The notes under the pieces are model-generated. The model had not been told where the DNA came from, ran no database searches, and saw only the letters and a program-made list of their open reading frames with translations. DNA of 64,000 nt from Streptomyces guryensis (GTDB taxonomy: Bacteria > Actinomycetota > Actinomycetes > Streptomycetales > Streptomycetaceae). This document shows, in pieces, positions 7,988 through 17,695 of this stretch (positions are counted from its first letter, which is position 1; each line of letters begins with the position of its first letter). The stretch spans positions 186,001-250,000 of the forward strand of contig NZ_JAJSBI010000005.1 in NCBI RefSeq assembly GCF_021261325.1, written 5' to 3'. A program made the translations under genes and the position numbers.

Positions 7988-9415
7988 ATGACTGGATCAC
8001 CGGCAACGCTTCTGCGGCGCGCGGTGAGCCCCGGACGGCACGAGGGCTCGCCGCGCACCGTACTGCTCGTCATGTGCGCCGGGTACTTCCTGGTGCTGCT
8101 CGACGTCACCGTCGTCAACGTCGCGCTGCCCGCCATCGGTGCGGGCCTCGGCACCGACATAGGCGGCCTCCAGTGGGTGGTGGACGGCTACGCGCTGGCG
8201 CTCGCCGCCCTCATGCTGACCAGCGGGACGGCCGGGGACCTGTACGGACACCGGCGCGTGGTGCTCGCCGGGCTCGTCGTCTTCGGCGCGGGCTCGCTGG
8301 CCTGCGGACTCGCCCCGGACGTGGCCGTGCTGACAGCCGCACGGGTGGTCCAGGGCGTGGGCGCCGCACTGCTGCTGCCGGGCACGCTGGCCATCATCAG
8401 CCGCGCGTTTCCCGACGGTTCGGCACGCGCCCGGGCGATCGGCGTCTGGGCCGGTATCGGAAGCCTGGCGCTGCCCGCCGGCCCGTTGCTCGGCGGCGCC
8501 CTCACCGAGGCTTTCGGCTGGCGGGCGATCTTCCTGCTGAACGTGCCGATCGTGCTCGTCGCCCTGGTGTGGTCCGCCGCGATCGTGCGGGAGAGCAGAG
8601 AGGAGCAGGCCCGGCGCCTGGACGTACCCGGAGTGCTGCTCGGCAGCCTCCTGCTGCTGGCGACGACGTACGCCTTCATCGAGGGCGGACGCGCGGGCGC
8701 CACCGCCCCGCAGGTGCTTGCGGCCGCGGGGCTCGCCGTCCTCGCCGTGCCGGCGCTGGCCGTCGCCGAACTGCGCCGCGGGGACGACGCGATGCTGCCC
8801 CTCCCGCTGCTGCGGCGACCCGCCTTCGACGCGGCGAACGTGGTGGCCGGGATCATGAACATGGGCACGCTCGGCACGCTCTTCGTGCTGATGCTGTTCC
8901 TCCAGTCGGTCCAGGACCGCTCCGCGCTGCTCGCGGGCGCGGCGGTGATACCGCTGTTCGCCCCGCTCGCCGTCATCGCGCCCTTCGGCGGACGCATCAC
9001 CAGCCGGATCGGCTCCCGCCTGCCGGCCGCCGCGGGTCTGCTCGTGGCCACGGCAGGGCTCGCGCTCCTGGTCCTGGCCGCACCGCACTCCCCGTACCTC
9101 GTCCTGCTGCCCGCGTTCCTGCTGTGGGGCATCGGCATGGGTTTCCTGACCCCGGCGGTCGTGGCCGCGGCCATCTCGGCCGTCCCGCCCGAACGCTCGG
9201 GGTTGGCCTCCGCGATGAACAACACCGCACGTCAGACCGGTGGCGCGATAGGCATCGCGGTGGCGGGCGCGGTCGCCGGACAGCCCGGCGACGAGACACG
9301 GTTCGTACGGGGCTTCCACGCCGTCGCCCTCGGAGCCGCGGGCCTCTACGCGGCTGCCGCGGTGCTCGCTCTGCTCGTGCTGCCGGGCGCACTGGGTCCG
9401 GGTGGCGAGAAGTGA
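7988..9415 (+). CDS. MFS drug exporter, DHA2 (EmrB/QacA) family
   Basis: A 475-residue integral membrane protein with about 14 predicted helices, the DHA2 number. It has the early LDVTVVNVALPAIG motif (D1 of TM1), LQWVVDGYALALAALML, and GDLYGHRRVVL as motif A. TM5 contains GPLLGGALTEAFGWRAIFLLNVP (motif C). The C-terminal half has SGLASAMNNTARQTGGAIGIA, typical of actinomycete antibiotic and multidrug exporters. It probably exports small hydrophobic compounds by proton antiport. ATG 7988 follows AAGGAA. No regulator is adjacent; the next gene downstream is broken. Confidence 0.9.
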   Translation: MTGSPATLLRRAVSPGRHEGSPRTVLLVMCAGYFLVLLDVTVVNVALPAIGAGLGTDIGGLQWVVDGYALALAALMLTSGTAGDLYGHRRVVLAGLVVFGAGSLACGLAPDVAVLTAARVVQGVGAALLLPGTLAIISRAFPDGSARARAIGVWAGIGSLALPAGPLLGGALTEAFGWRAIFLLNVPIVLVALVWSAAIVRESREEQARRLDVPGVLLGSLLLLATTYAFIEGGRAGATAPQVLAAAGLAVLAVPALAVAELRRGDDAMLPLPLLRRPAFDAANVVAGIMNMGTLGTLFVLMLFLQSVQDRSALLAGAAVIPLFAPLAVIAPFGGRITSRIGSRLPAAAGLLVATAGLALLVLAAPHSPYLVLLPAFLLWGIGMGFLTPAVVAAAISAVPPERSGLASAMNNTARQTGGAIGIAVAGAVAGQPGDETRFVRGFHAVALGAAGLYAAAAVLALLVLPGALGPGGEK

Positions 9416-9446
9416 TGGGAACAGCCACAGGATTCCGGGCCGCTCC

Positions 9447-9655
9447 ATGAAGATCCTGCCCGCGCGGGCACGGGACGTCTTCCGTGAGGCGGTCGGTGCC
9501 GACGACGCGACCCGGGCGCGGGGCCGCGGCTGGGCCTCGCGGGATCGCTCCCCGTACCCGACGACCCCTTCTTCCGGGACCATCCGGCCCGGGCCACGGC
9601 AGCGCTGAAGCACCTGGAGGCGATCCTCGCGGACCACCGGAGCAACGGAGCCTGA
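9447..9655 (+). pseudogene. 3' remnant of an APH-family phosphotransferase
   Basis: One frame reads LPARARDVFREAVGADDAT and ARGRGWA. After a frameshift near 9530 the next reads LGLAGSLPVPDDPFFRDHP and ATAALKHLEAILADH to TGA at 9653. This is the C-terminal pattern of the aminoglycoside/choline kinase-like family (ARGRGWALxxGL-LPYY-NPxF). The catalytic HGDLHPGN and DWG motifs are absent. Confidence 0.55.
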
Positions 9656-9722
9656 GGGCGGTCAGCTCCGGAAAAGACTGATCCCGGGGATCAACTCCCC
9701 GGAAGACAGGTCCAGTAGGACA

Positions 9723-10322
9723 TCAACCCCGCCGACACCGCCGTACCCGCGCGAACACGATCGCCACCACGACCACCGCCGCGACCGCCACCGCCGCCCG
9801 CTTGGCCACCGGCACCCCCGCCGTACGGAACAGGTCGAGGGGTTCACTCTCCTGCGGGGGCTGAGCCTCCGCTTCGGCAGGCTCGGCGATCCGCTCCGAC
9901 AGGCACTGGGCGAACCGGCCGACGAGCCGGTCGCCCACCTCAGCCATCACACCGCGCCCGAACTGCGCCGGACGCCCGGTCACCGTCAGATCGGTCCGCA
10001 CCGACACGGCCGTACCGCCGTCGCGCTCGGCCAGGCTGCCGGTCACCGTGGCGCGAGCGGTGCCCTGGCCGCGGGTCTCCCGGCCGCTCGCGGTCAGCAC
10101 CACGCGGTGTGCGGTCTCGTCCTGCTCCTCGAAGACCGCGGTGCCCTTGTACGTCACGGTGATCGGGCCCACCTTGACCTTCACCGAACCGGTGACGGTC
10201 TTTCCGTCGTACTCCTCGACGGTCGCCCCGGGCATGCACGGTGCTATCCGCTCGATGTCGAGGAGCGTCCGCCAGGCGTCGTCGACCGGGACCGGCACGG
10301 TGAACTCGTGGTGCAGCTCCAT
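9723..10322 (-). CDS. coxG: CoxG-like SRPBCC protein with C-terminal membrane anchor
   Basis: A 199-residue protein. Residues 1-~145 are a CoxG/SRPBCC domain: HHEFTVPVPVDDAWRTL, LDIERIAPCMPGATV and the TGSVKVKVGPITVTYKG core. A linker follows, then one hydrophobic helix near the end (AAVAVAAVVVVAIVFARV) with Arg on the cytosolic side. In Afipia (Oligotropha) carboxidovorans CoxG is known to anchor CO dehydrogenase to the membrane, so this protein probably ties the hydroxylase to the respiratory chain. The ATG at 10322 is chosen over an earlier in-frame start because GGAGGA lies just upstream. It is the last gene of the leftward cox operon. Confidence 0.85.
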   Translation of the reverse strand: MELHHEFTVPVPVDDAWRTLLDIERIAPCMPGATVEEYDGKTVTGSVKVKVGPITVTYKGTAVFEEQDETAHRVVLTASGRETRGQGTARATVTGSLAERDGGTAVSVRTDLTVTGRPAQFGRGVMAEVGDRLVGRFAQCLSERIAEPAEAEAQPPQESEPLDLFRTAGVPVAKRAAVAVAAVVVVAIVFARVRRCRRG

Positions 10323-10340
10323 GACTTCCTCCAACGGGCG

Positions 10341-11441
10341 TCATGTCGACGGATGGATGGTCCCTCCGGTGACGGTCAGCGGTGCGCCGCTGCCGCCCCA
10401 GCGCAGCGCGACGATCTCTGCGGCCACGGACACCGCGACCTCCTCGGGCGTACGGGCGCCGAGGTCGAGACCGACGGGGGAGCGCAGCCGGGACAGTTCG
10501 CTCTCGGCGAGCCCGGCGTCGAGCAGGCGTTTCATGCGGTCGTCGTGGGTGCGGCGGCTGCCCATCGCCCCGATGTAGGCGGCCGGCCGGCGCAGTGCCT
10601 CCTCCAGCAGGGGAACGTCGAACTTGGGGTCGTGGGTGAGGACACAGATCACCGTGCGTTCGTCGGTGTCGGTGCCCCGGAGATAGCGGTGCGGCCAGTC
10701 GACGACCACCTCGACCGCGTCCGGGAAGCGTTTGGGGGTGGCGAACACCGGGCGGGCGTCGCACACGGTGACCCGGTAGCCGAGGAAGCTGCCGATGCGG
10801 GCGACCGCGGCCGCGTAGTCGATGGCACCGAAGACCAGCATGCGCGGCGGCGGCGCGAAGGAGTGCAGGAAGACGGTGACCGTGTCCTCGCGGCGCTCGC
10901 CGTGCGGGCCGTAGTGGCGCAACCCGGTCGCGCCCAGGGCGAGTTCGCCGCGCGCGTCGGCGGTGACGGCGACGTCCAGGCCGGTCGGGCCGAGCGTGCC
11001 GGACACCTCGTCGGGCCAGACGGCGAGGGTGGCCCCGATCGTCGCCGGCCCGTCCGTCACCGTCGCCACGGTCACCGGCCGGCCCGCGGCCACGGACTCC
11101 GCGACCGCGGCGAACCCCGGGTCGGTCTCCTGTGTGACGGGCCGGACCAGCAGCGTGATCTCACCGCCACAGGTGAGCCCGACCGCGAACGCGTCCTCGT
11201 CGCTGTAGCCGAAGGTCTCCAGGCGGGCCTCGCCGGTCTCGGCGACCTCCTGCGCGAGCTCGAAAACCGCGCCCTCGACACAACCCCCGGACACGCTCCC
11301 CACGACCTCGTCGCCGGGTCCCACCGCCATGGCCGCACCGGGATCGCGCGGTGCGCTGCGGCTCACCGCGACCACGGTCGCAAGGCCGAACGGGAGCCGG
11401 GCCGCGTACCACTCGCTCAGCGTCGGGAGAATCTCACGCAC
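10341..11441 (-). CDS. XdhC/CoxI-family molybdenum cofactor protein
   Basis: A 366-residue protein with the XdhC N-terminal domain (ATVVAVSRSAPRDPGAAMAV, VVGSVSGGCVEGAV) and the C-terminal Rossmann domain (RMLVFGAIDYAAAVARIGSFLGY, ICVLTHDPKFDVPLLEEAL, YIGAMGSRRTHDDR). Members bind molybdenum cofactor, help its sulfuration and insert it into xanthine-dehydrogenase-type enzymes. The conserved Cys of SGGCVEG is present. GTG 11441 overlaps the end of coxE by 8 bp, so translation is probably coupled. It is the likely cofactor maturase of the CoxL homologue upstream. Confidence 0.88.
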   Translation of the reverse strand: MREILPTLSEWYAARLPFGLATVVAVSRSAPRDPGAAMAVGPGDEVVGSVSGGCVEGAVFELAQEVAETGEARLETFGYSDEDAFAVGLTCGGEITLLVRPVTQETDPGFAAVAESVAAGRPVTVATVTDGPATIGATLAVWPDEVSGTLGPTGLDVAVTADARGELALGATGLRHYGPHGERREDTVTVFLHSFAPPPRMLVFGAIDYAAAVARIGSFLGYRVTVCDARPVFATPKRFPDAVEVVVDWPHRYLRGTDTDERTVICVLTHDPKFDVPLLEEALRRPAAYIGAMGSRRTHDDRMKRLLDAGLAESELSRLRSPVGLDLGARTPEEVAVSVAAEIVALRWGGSGAPLTVTGGTIHPST

Positions 11442-12921
11442 GATCGGCTCCTTCCACGGGCGCGGGGGCGGCCCCGCGCACCACCGCCGCCAGGCGCTCC
11501 AGTGCGGCCAGGCTGTGCCCCTCGACGAACGCGTCCACGCTCGGCAGCGCCGCCGCCATCCCGGCGGCCAGGGGTGCGTAACCGGGGCGCGCCTTGCGCG
11601 GATTGGCCCAGATCACGCGGTGCGCCAGCCGGTGCAGACGGCGCATCTGGGCGCCGAGCAGCTCCGGATCGCCACGCTCCCACCCGTCGGACAGCATCAC
11701 CACGACCGCCCCGCGCGCCATGCCCCGCTGCCCCCAGCGGTCCAGGAACTCGCGCAGCAGCTCCCCGAGCCGGGTGCCGCCCCGCCAGTCCGGCACGGCT
11801 GCCGCGAGCGCCGCCATCGCCAAGTCCACGTCCCGGTGCGACAGTTCGCGGGTCACCCGGGTCAGTCGCGTGCCTACGGTGAACACCTCCGTACGGCTTC
11901 CACGGGCGGCGGCATGGGCGAACCGCAGCAGGGCGTCGGCGTACGGAGCCATCGAACCGCTGACGTCCACGAGCACGACGACCCGCCGAGGCCGGTCCGC
12001 CCGGGTGTGCCGCAGCAGCCGGGCCGGTTCCCCGCCGCGCTGCAGCAACTCCCGCACCGTCCGGTGCGGATCGACCTCCCCGCGCCGCGCCGGCCGCCGC
12101 CGGGCGGTCCGCCGTACCTCGCCCCTCAGCGCGAACGCGGCGAGCAGACGGCGCAGTTGGTCCCGCTCGGCGGCGTCCAGCCCGGCGACGTCGCGGTGGC
12201 GCAGGACCTCGGCGGAACTGGCGAGCGCTGCTGCGGGCGGCAGGGGCCGCTCCCCGTTGCGAGCGACCGTACGGGGCACCGGGCCCTCCCGTGCGACCAG
12301 CCGCAGCCGGGGCGGGCGTGGGGCGGTGACCGTCCGCCCAGCCGGCGCGGCGTCGCCGAAGCAGGCGGCGAACACCCGCTCGTATCGCTCCAGGTCGTCC
12401 CGCCCGCCGCACAGCGTCAGCCGCCCCGCCCAGTACACGTCCGCCCGCACCCCGGTGCGCAGCACGTCCACCGCCCGCAGAAAGGCGTGCACCCGCTCGG
12501 CACTCGCATCGACCCCGGCCGCCCGCAGGGCCCGGGCGAAGCCCAGGAGGGCGGCGTCGGCACGGGCGCCTGCGGCGGGCCGGGCGGGCGCGGCGACCGG
12601 ACCGCCGGGCGACGCGCCCCCATGGGCAGTTCCGCCTTCCCGCCCCGGCACATCGACGCATCGGCCCCGCACATCAGCCGCGGGGGCGCGCCCGGTTTCC
12701 GGCTCGCGCCGTTCGGCGTGTCCGTTCGGCGCCTCGCGCCCACCTGCCTGCCGGGCCGGGGGCGTGCGTCCGTCGGTCTGCCGGCTCGGCGATTCGTGCC
12801 GGCCGGTCTGCCGGGCCCGTCCATCGCGCTCGTCCGACCGCCGGTCCCACGCTCCCCACCCGTCGGTCCGCCCCCGTCCCCCGCTTTCCGCCCACCCCGC
12901 ACCGCCGCCCACTCCGCTCAC
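11434..12921 (-). CDS. coxE: CoxE-like VWA-domain protein with long low-complexity N-terminus
   Basis: A 495-residue protein. The first ~110 residues are an Arg/Gly/Pro-rich low-complexity stretch. The rest is a CoxE family VWA protein with the MIDAS motif VVVLVDVSGSMAPYADALL and later MIDAS-like positions (WRGGTRLGELL, VVVMLSDGWERGD). CoxE works with the MoxR ATPase CoxD to mature the active site (the Cu-S-Mo centre in true CO dehydrogenase). GTG 12921 overlaps the coxD stop in GTGA, which supports the long form; an internal start nearer residue 110 is also possible. Confidence 0.85.
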   Translation of the reverse strand: MSGVGGGAGWAESGGRGRTDGWGAWDRRSDERDGRARQTGRHESPSRQTDGRTPPARQAGGREAPNGHAERREPETGRAPAADVRGRCVDVPGREGGTAHGGASPGGPVAAPARPAAGARADAALLGFARALRAAGVDASAERVHAFLRAVDVLRTGVRADVYWAGRLTLCGGRDDLERYERVFAACFGDAAPAGRTVTAPRPPRLRLVAREGPVPRTVARNGERPLPPAAALASSAEVLRHRDVAGLDAAERDQLRRLLAAFALRGEVRRTARRRPARRGEVDPHRTVRELLQRGGEPARLLRHTRADRPRRVVVLVDVSGSMAPYADALLRFAHAAARGSRTEVFTVGTRLTRVTRELSHRDVDLAMAALAAAVPDWRGGTRLGELLREFLDRWGQRGMARGAVVVMLSDGWERGDPELLGAQMRRLHRLAHRVIWANPRKARPGYAPLAAGMAAALPSVDAFVEGHSLAALERLAAVVRGAAPAPVEGADRA

Positions 12922-13775
12922 GCCCCCCGGGCCGCGAGGACCGCCGCCAGATCGAGCCCGCGCGCCCGTTCCGTGTCCTCCCGGTACTTGAGGACCGAGC
13001 CCAATGTCGCCACGGCCAGCTCGGCGTCCACCTCGTTCGCGCCCAGCGCGTCCAGGGCCCGGGCCCAGTCGATCGTCTCGGCCACGCCCGGCGGCTTCAG
13101 CAGGTCCTGGGAGCGCAGCGCCTGCACCAGTGTGGTCACCTGCTCCGCCAGCCGTGCCGAGACGGCCGGCAACCGCCGCCGTACGATGGCCAGTTCGCGT
13201 GCGAAGCCCGGATGGTCGAACCAGTGGTACAGGCAGCGTCGCTTGAGCGCGTCGTGCACCTCGCGGGTGCGGTTGGAGGTCAGGACCACCACGGGCGGCA
13301 CCTCGGCCCGCAGTGTGCCCAGCTCCGGGATCGTGACCGAGAACTCCGACAGCAGCTCCAGCAGGAAGGCCTCGAACTCGTCGTCGGCACGGTCGATCTC
13401 GTCCACCAGCAGCACCGACGGCTGCGTCTCCAGCGCCTTGAGCAGCGGCCGGGAGACCAGGAAGCGACGGTCGTACAGCTCGCCCTCGAGGCGGTCGGCG
13501 TCCTTGACGCCGGTCGCCTCGGCGGCCCGCAGATGCAGCAGCTGACGCGGGAAGTCCCAGTCGTACAGGGCCTGCGAGGCATCGATGCCCTCATGGCACT
13601 GCAACCGGATCAGCGGCGCGTCCAGCGCCCCGGCGAGAGCGGACGCGAGCGCTGTCTTGCCGACGCCCGCGTCGCCCTCGCAGAAGATCGGCCGGTGCAG
13701 CCGCAGGGCCAGGAAGCAGGCGGTCGCCAGCCCGTCGTCGACGAGGTACCCCGTCTCCTCCAGGCGGGCCCGCAC
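12918..13775 (-). CDS. coxD: CoxD-like MoxR AAA+ ATPase
   Basis: A 285-residue AAA+ ATPase of the MoxR type: Walker A EGDAGVGKTALASALA, Walker B VLLVDEIDRADDEFEAF, sensor 1 VVLTSNRTREVHDAL and the arginine-rich KRRCLYHW segment. It is the chaperone ATPase that cooperates with the VWA protein encoded next. The start is uncertain: GTG 13775 gives a protein beginning at RARLEETGYLVDDGLA, where the family begins its conserved part, and no other start codon lies between it and the in-frame TGA of coxM. Confidence 0.88.
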   Translation of the reverse strand: MRARLEETGYLVDDGLATACFLALRLHRPIFCEGDAGVGKTALASALAGALDAPLIRLQCHEGIDASQALYDWDFPRQLLHLRAAEATGVKDADRLEGELYDRRFLVSRPLLKALETQPSVLLVDEIDRADDEFEAFLLELLSEFSVTIPELGTLRAEVPPVVVLTSNRTREVHDALKRRCLYHWFDHPGFARELAIVRRRLPAVSARLAEQVTTLVQALRSQDLLKPPGVAETIDWARALDALGANEVDAELAVATLGSVLKYREDTERARGLDLAAVLAARGA

Positions 13776-13850
13776 CTGCTCCGGGCCGTCGATGTCCCCG
13801 GCCGGGTCGAGCCCGCCCGTGACCGGTTCCTGCTTGTGCGTGATCGGTCC

Positions 13851-14705
13851 TCACCCCATTCCGGCCGCGGCCAGCACCGCCCGCCTGGTGAGCACCCGCG
13901 CCAGGTGCTCGCGGTACTCCGGCGAGGCCGAGACGTCCTGCGACGGCCGGGTCCCCTCGGCCGCGGCCTCGGCGGCCCGCGTCACGGCCGCCGCGTCACC
14001 GGCACCGGACAGGGCGTCCTCGGTCTCCGAGGCGCGCAGCGGGGTCGAGCCCATGTTGGTCAGGCCGACCCGTGCCTCGGCGATGTGCCCGTCGTCACGC
14101 CGCACCAGTACGGCCACGCCGACCGTCGCCCAGGACTGCGCCACCTGGTGGAACTTCTCGTAGTGGAAGCCCCAGCCGTCCGCCTTCGGCACCCGCACCT
14201 CCACCAGGAGCTCGTCGGGTTCGAGTGCCGACTGCAGATAGTCGACGAAGAAGTCACGGGCGGGCAGCGTGCGCCGCCCCCGCGGCCCCTGCGCCACGAG
14301 TTCGCCGTCCAGGGCGAGTACCACGGCGGGCAGGTCGCCGGCCGGGTCGGCGTGTGCGAGGGAGCCGCCGAGGGTGCCCCGGTGCCGTACGGCGGGATCC
14401 GCGACGGTCGCCGTGGCGGACGCCAGCAGACCCGCGTGCCGGCGCACCAGCGGATCGTGGATGACGTCGTGGTGGGTGGTCATCGCGCCGATGACGAGCG
14501 TGTTCCCATCCTCGCGCACCCCGCGCAGCCCGGGGATGCGCCCGACGTCCACGACCAGCTCCGGGAAGGCCAGCCGCAGCCGCAGCAGCGGCAGCAGGCT
14601 CTGCCCACCGGCCAGCACCTTCGCCTCCTCGCCGGCGTCGGCGAGCACACGTACCGCCTCGTCCACGCTTGCCGGCCGGGCGTAGTCGAATGCCGGAGGG
14701 ATCAT
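13851..14705 (-). CDS. coxM: FAD-binding subunit of molybdenum hydroxylase (CoxM family)
   Basis: A 284-residue medium subunit. It starts PPAFDYARPASVDEAV and has the two FAD-binding motifs AGGQSLLPLLRLR and TLGGSLAHADPAGDLPAV, followed by the CO_deh_flav_C domain (FHYEKFHQVAQSWATVGVAV). It passes electrons from the 2Fe-2S subunit to the acceptor (quinone or other). The ATG at 14705 overlaps the coxL stop (ATGA), giving tight stoichiometric coupling. Typical length, no defects seen. Confidence 0.93.
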   Translation of the reverse strand: MIPPAFDYARPASVDEAVRVLADAGEEAKVLAGGQSLLPLLRLRLAFPELVVDVGRIPGLRGVREDGNTLVIGAMTTHHDVIHDPLVRRHAGLLASATATVADPAVRHRGTLGGSLAHADPAGDLPAVVLALDGELVAQGPRGRRTLPARDFFVDYLQSALEPDELLVEVRVPKADGWGFHYEKFHQVAQSWATVGVAVLVRRDDGHIAEARVGLTNMGSTPLRASETEDALSGAGDAAAVTRAAEAAAEGTRPSQDVSASPEYREHLARVLTRRAVLAAAGMG

Positions 14706-17065
14706 GACCGGGCCTCCTTCACCGCTCGCCAGACCCGTTCGGGGGTGCAGGGCATGCGGACGTCCTGAACGCCCAGGGGGCGCAGCGCGTCCACGATCGC
14801 GTTGACGACGGCGGGCGTGGACGCGATCGTGCCCGCCTCGCCGACTCCCTTGACCCCCAAGGGGTTCGAGGTGGCCGGCGTCTCCGTCCGCTCGGTCACG
14901 AAGTCGGGCAGGTCCGGCGCCGACGGCACCAGGTAGTCGGCCATGGTGCCGGAGACCAGGTTGCCCTCGTCGTCGTACACGGCCTCCTCGTACAGCGCCT
15001 GCGCGATGCCCTGCGCGATACCGCCGTGCACCTGTCCCTCGACGATCATCGGGTTCACGACCTTGCCGACGTCGTCGACGCAGACGTAGGAGCGGATGTG
15101 TGTCTGCCCGGTCTCGGTGTCGACCTCGACCGCGCACAGGTGGGTGCCGTGCGGGTAGGAGAAGTTGTCCGGGTCGAGCAGGTGCTCGGCGTTGATGCTG
15201 GGTTCCATGCCGTCGGGCAGGTTGTGCGAGGAGAACGTCTCGAAGGCGATCTCCTGGATCGTTTTACGGGCGTCCGGGGAGCCCTTCACGGAGAAGACGC
15301 CGTTCGTGAACTCCAGGTCGTTCTCGCTGGCTTCCAGCAGGTGGGCGGCCACCTTCCGGGCCTTGTCGACCACCTTCTGCGCGGCGTGGTGGACGGCCGT
15401 CCCGCCCACCACGAGCGAGCGTGAGCCGTAGGTGTCCATCCCCTGCGGCACCAGCCTGGTGTCTCCGTGCACGACCTCGACGTCCTCGAACGGCACGCCC
15501 AGCACATCGGCGGCGATCTGGCTCCAGCTGGTCACATGGCCCTGCCCGTGCGGGCTGGTGCCGGTGACCACCTCGACCTTGCCGGTGGGCAGCATGCGGA
15601 TGCTCGCCGCCTCCCAGCCGCCGGCCGCGTACCGCAGATCGCGCAGGACCCGGCTGGGCGCCAGCCCGCACATCTCGGTGTACGTCGACACGCCGATGCC
15701 GAGCCGGACGGTGTCGCCCCGGTGGTTGCGGTCCGCCTGCTCGGCGCGCAGCTTGTCGTAGTCGAACAGCGCGAGCGCCTTCTCGGTGGCGGCCTCGTAG
15801 TTGCCGCTGTCGTACGTCAGACCCGCGACGGACGTGTACGGGAACTCCTCGTGCCGGATCCAGTTCCGGCGCCGCACCTCCATCGGATCCAGGCCGAGCT
15901 CGGCCGCCAGGTCGTCCACGATCCGCTCGATGGCGAACGTCGCCTCCGGGCGTCCGGCGCCGCGGTAGGCGTCGGTGGGCGTGCGGGTCGTGAAGACGCC
16001 GGTGCAGGTGAAGTCGTAGGAGTCCATCTTGTAGATCGCCGGGTACATGAATGCGCCCAGGATCGGGATGCCCGGCGTGACGAGCATCAGATACGCGCCC
16101 ATGTCGGCCAGCAGGTCGACCTTGAGGCCGAGCAGCTTGCCGTCGCGGTTCGCGGCGATCTCGACGTCCTGGATCATGCCGCGGCCGTGGTGGGTGGCCA
16201 GGTAGCCCTCGGAGCGGGACTCGGTCCACTTCATAGGACGCCCGGTCTTCCGTGCCACCGCGAGCGCGACGGCCTCCTCGCCGTACACCTGGAGCTTGGA
16301 GCCGAAACCGCCGCCCACGTCGGGGGCGACCACTCGCAGCTTGTGCTCGGGAATGCCCGTGACCAGCGCCATCATGACGCGCACGATGTGCGGGATCTGC
16401 GTCGCGGAGTAGAGCGTGTACTCGCCGGAGGCGGCGAGCGGGGTGACGACGACGGCGCGCGGCTCCATCGCGTTGGGGATGAGCCGCTGCTGGTGGTAGC
16501 GGCGCTTCAGGGTGATCTCGGCGCGTTGCCGTACGGAGTCGAAGTCCTCGCCCGTCTTCAGCGGCCAGACGTAGCAACGGTTGGTGCCCTTGTCGGAGTG
16601 GACCAGCGGGGAGTCCTCGGTGAGCGCTGCTTCCAGGTCCAGGACCGGCGGCAGCGGCTCGTAGTCGACCTCGATCGCCTCCAGGGCGTCGGCGGCCGTG
16701 TACCGGTCTCGGGCCACCACCACCGCCACCGGGTCGCCCGCGTAGCGCACCTCGTCGACCGCGACCGCGGGGTGGTCGGGCAGCACGATGTCCTCGGTCA
16801 CCGGCCAGGCACAGGGGAGGGAGCCCAGTCCGTCCGCGAGGTCGCCGCCGCTGAAGGCGGCGATGACACCGGGGCGTTCCAGGGCCGGTGAGACGTCGAT
16901 GCGCTCGATGCGGGCGTGCGCCATCGGGCTGCGCAGGATCGCCAGGTGGAGCAGTCCGTTGACGCTGATGTTGTCGGTCCAGTTGGTCTGCCCGGTGATC
17001 AGGCGGGCGTCCTCCTTGCGGGGCCGGGCGCGCCCGACCTCGCCTTCCACGGCCTGGTCGGTCAT
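14702..17065 (-). CDS. coxL: Molybdenum hydroxylase large subunit, CoxL form II
   Basis: A 787-residue molybdopterin subunit of the xanthine oxidase family: [20 protein letters not shown], the catalytic-loop segment [19 protein letters not shown] (AYRGAGR about residues 366-372), [19 protein letters not shown], and the catalytic Glu in [12 protein letters not shown]. Proven aerobic CO dehydrogenases (form I) carry the Cys that binds Cu in AYRCSFR. Here the AYRGAGR loop marks form II, whose substrate is unsettled (CO claimed for some, aldehydes or other heterocycles possible). It overlaps coxS and coxM by 4 bases each. Start: ATG 17065 in the coxS stop. Confidence 0.95.
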   Translation of the reverse strand: MTDQAVEGEVGRARPRKEDARLITGQTNWTDNISVNGLLHLAILRSPMAHARIERIDVSPALERPGVIAAFSGGDLADGLGSLPCAWPVTEDIVLPDHPAVAVDEVRYAGDPVAVVVARDRYTAADALEAIEVDYEPLPPVLDLEAALTEDSPLVHSDKGTNRCYVWPLKTGEDFDSVRQRAEITLKRRYHQQRLIPNAMEPRAVVVTPLAASGEYTLYSATQIPHIVRVMMALVTGIPEHKLRVVAPDVGGGFGSKLQVYGEEAVALAVARKTGRPMKWTESRSEGYLATHHGRGMIQDVEIAANRDGKLLGLKVDLLADMGAYLMLVTPGIPILGAFMYPAIYKMDSYDFTCTGVFTTRTPTDAYRGAGRPEATFAIERIVDDLAAELGLDPMEVRRRNWIRHEEFPYTSVAGLTYDSGNYEAATEKALALFDYDKLRAEQADRNHRGDTVRLGIGVSTYTEMCGLAPSRVLRDLRYAAGGWEAASIRMLPTGKVEVVTGTSPHGQGHVTSWSQIAADVLGVPFEDVEVVHGDTRLVPQGMDTYGSRSLVVGGTAVHHAAQKVVDKARKVAAHLLEASENDLEFTNGVFSVKGSPDARKTIQEIAFETFSSHNLPDGMEPSINAEHLLDPDNFSYPHGTHLCAVEVDTETGQTHIRSYVCVDDVGKVVNPMIVEGQVHGGIAQGIAQALYEEAVYDDEGNLVSGTMADYLVPSAPDLPDFVTERTETPATSNPLGVKGVGEAGTIASTPAVVNAIVDALRPLGVQDVRMPCTPERVWRAVKEARS

Positions 17066-17532
17066 GCCGGGACCTCCTGCTCGGAGGCGGCCTGTACGGC
17101 CCGCACGATGTTCTGGTAGCCGGTGCAGCGGCAGAGGTTGCCCTCCAGGGCGTGGCGGATCTCCTCCGAGGTGGGATGCGGGTGCTCGCGCAGCAGATCG
17201 CGCGCGGCCATCAGCATCCCCGGGGTGCAGTAGCCGCACTGCAGGGCGTGCTTCTCGTGGAAGGCGCGCTGGAGGGCGGACAGCTCCCCGTCCTGGGCCA
17301 GCCCCTCGACCGTGGTCACCTCACCGCCGTCCGCCTGGACGGCGAGCACCGAGCAGCTCTTGACGCTGACGCCGTCCAGCTCCACCGTGCAGGCCCCACA
17401 GTTCGAGGTGTCGCAGCCGATGGGGGTGCCGGTCAGACCGAGGCGGTCGCGCAGGTAGTGGACCAGGAGGAGACGGGGTTCCACGTCGTCCTCGTACGTC
17501 GTGCCGTCCACCTTCACCGAGATGTGGGTCAT
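17062..17532 (-). CDS. coxS: 2Fe-2S subunit of molybdenum hydroxylase (CoxS family)
   Basis: A 156-residue small subunit with two 2Fe-2S sites. The N-terminal plant-type cluster uses the Cys of [16 protein letters not shown] plus a later Cys; the C-terminal cluster uses [10 protein letters not shown] and [16 protein letters not shown]. It moves electrons from the molybdenum centre to FAD. I chose ATG 17532 ([10 protein letters not shown]) because GGGAGG lies 6 bases upstream; an in-frame ATG at 17550 gives six more residues. First gene of the operon. Confidence 0.94.
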   Translation of the reverse strand: MTHISVKVDGTTYEDDVEPRLLLVHYLRDRLGLTGTPIGCDTSNCGACTVELDGVSVKSCSVLAVQADGGEVTTVEGLAQDGELSALQRAFHEKHALQCGYCTPGMLMAARDLLREHPHPTSEEIRHALEGNLCRCTGYQNIVRAVQAASEQEVPA

Positions 17533-17555
17533 GTGCCCTCCCAGGATCACGGGAC

Positions 17556-17569
17556 GTGATGTACGTCAC
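17556..17569. promoter_or_regulatory. Near-palindrome upstream of the cox operon
   Basis: GTGATGTACGTCAC is a 14-base near-palindrome (one mismatched pair) 24 bases before coxS. It could be an operator for the operon; no dedicated regulator gene is adjacent. Confidence 0.35.
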
Positions 17570-17695
17570 TCTATGACCGCTTCCCGGAGGGGGCGAGGGC
17601 AGCGGAGCCATTGGTTGAGCGTTAATCCGTTGCCGCGGTGGCGCCGGCACTGCTGCACTTCAGGTGTCTTGTCGCCGCACCGTCCAGGAGAAGCA

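Noticed and set aside
7997..9637. 546-codon open frame on the minus strand
   Set aside because: It is the antisense shadow of the MFS gene, with composition bias (Arg, Gln, Gly, His) and no domain.
14702..17065. Calling the enzyme a proven CO dehydrogenase
   Set aside because: The AYRGAGR loop is form II. The Cu-binding Cys of form I is absent.
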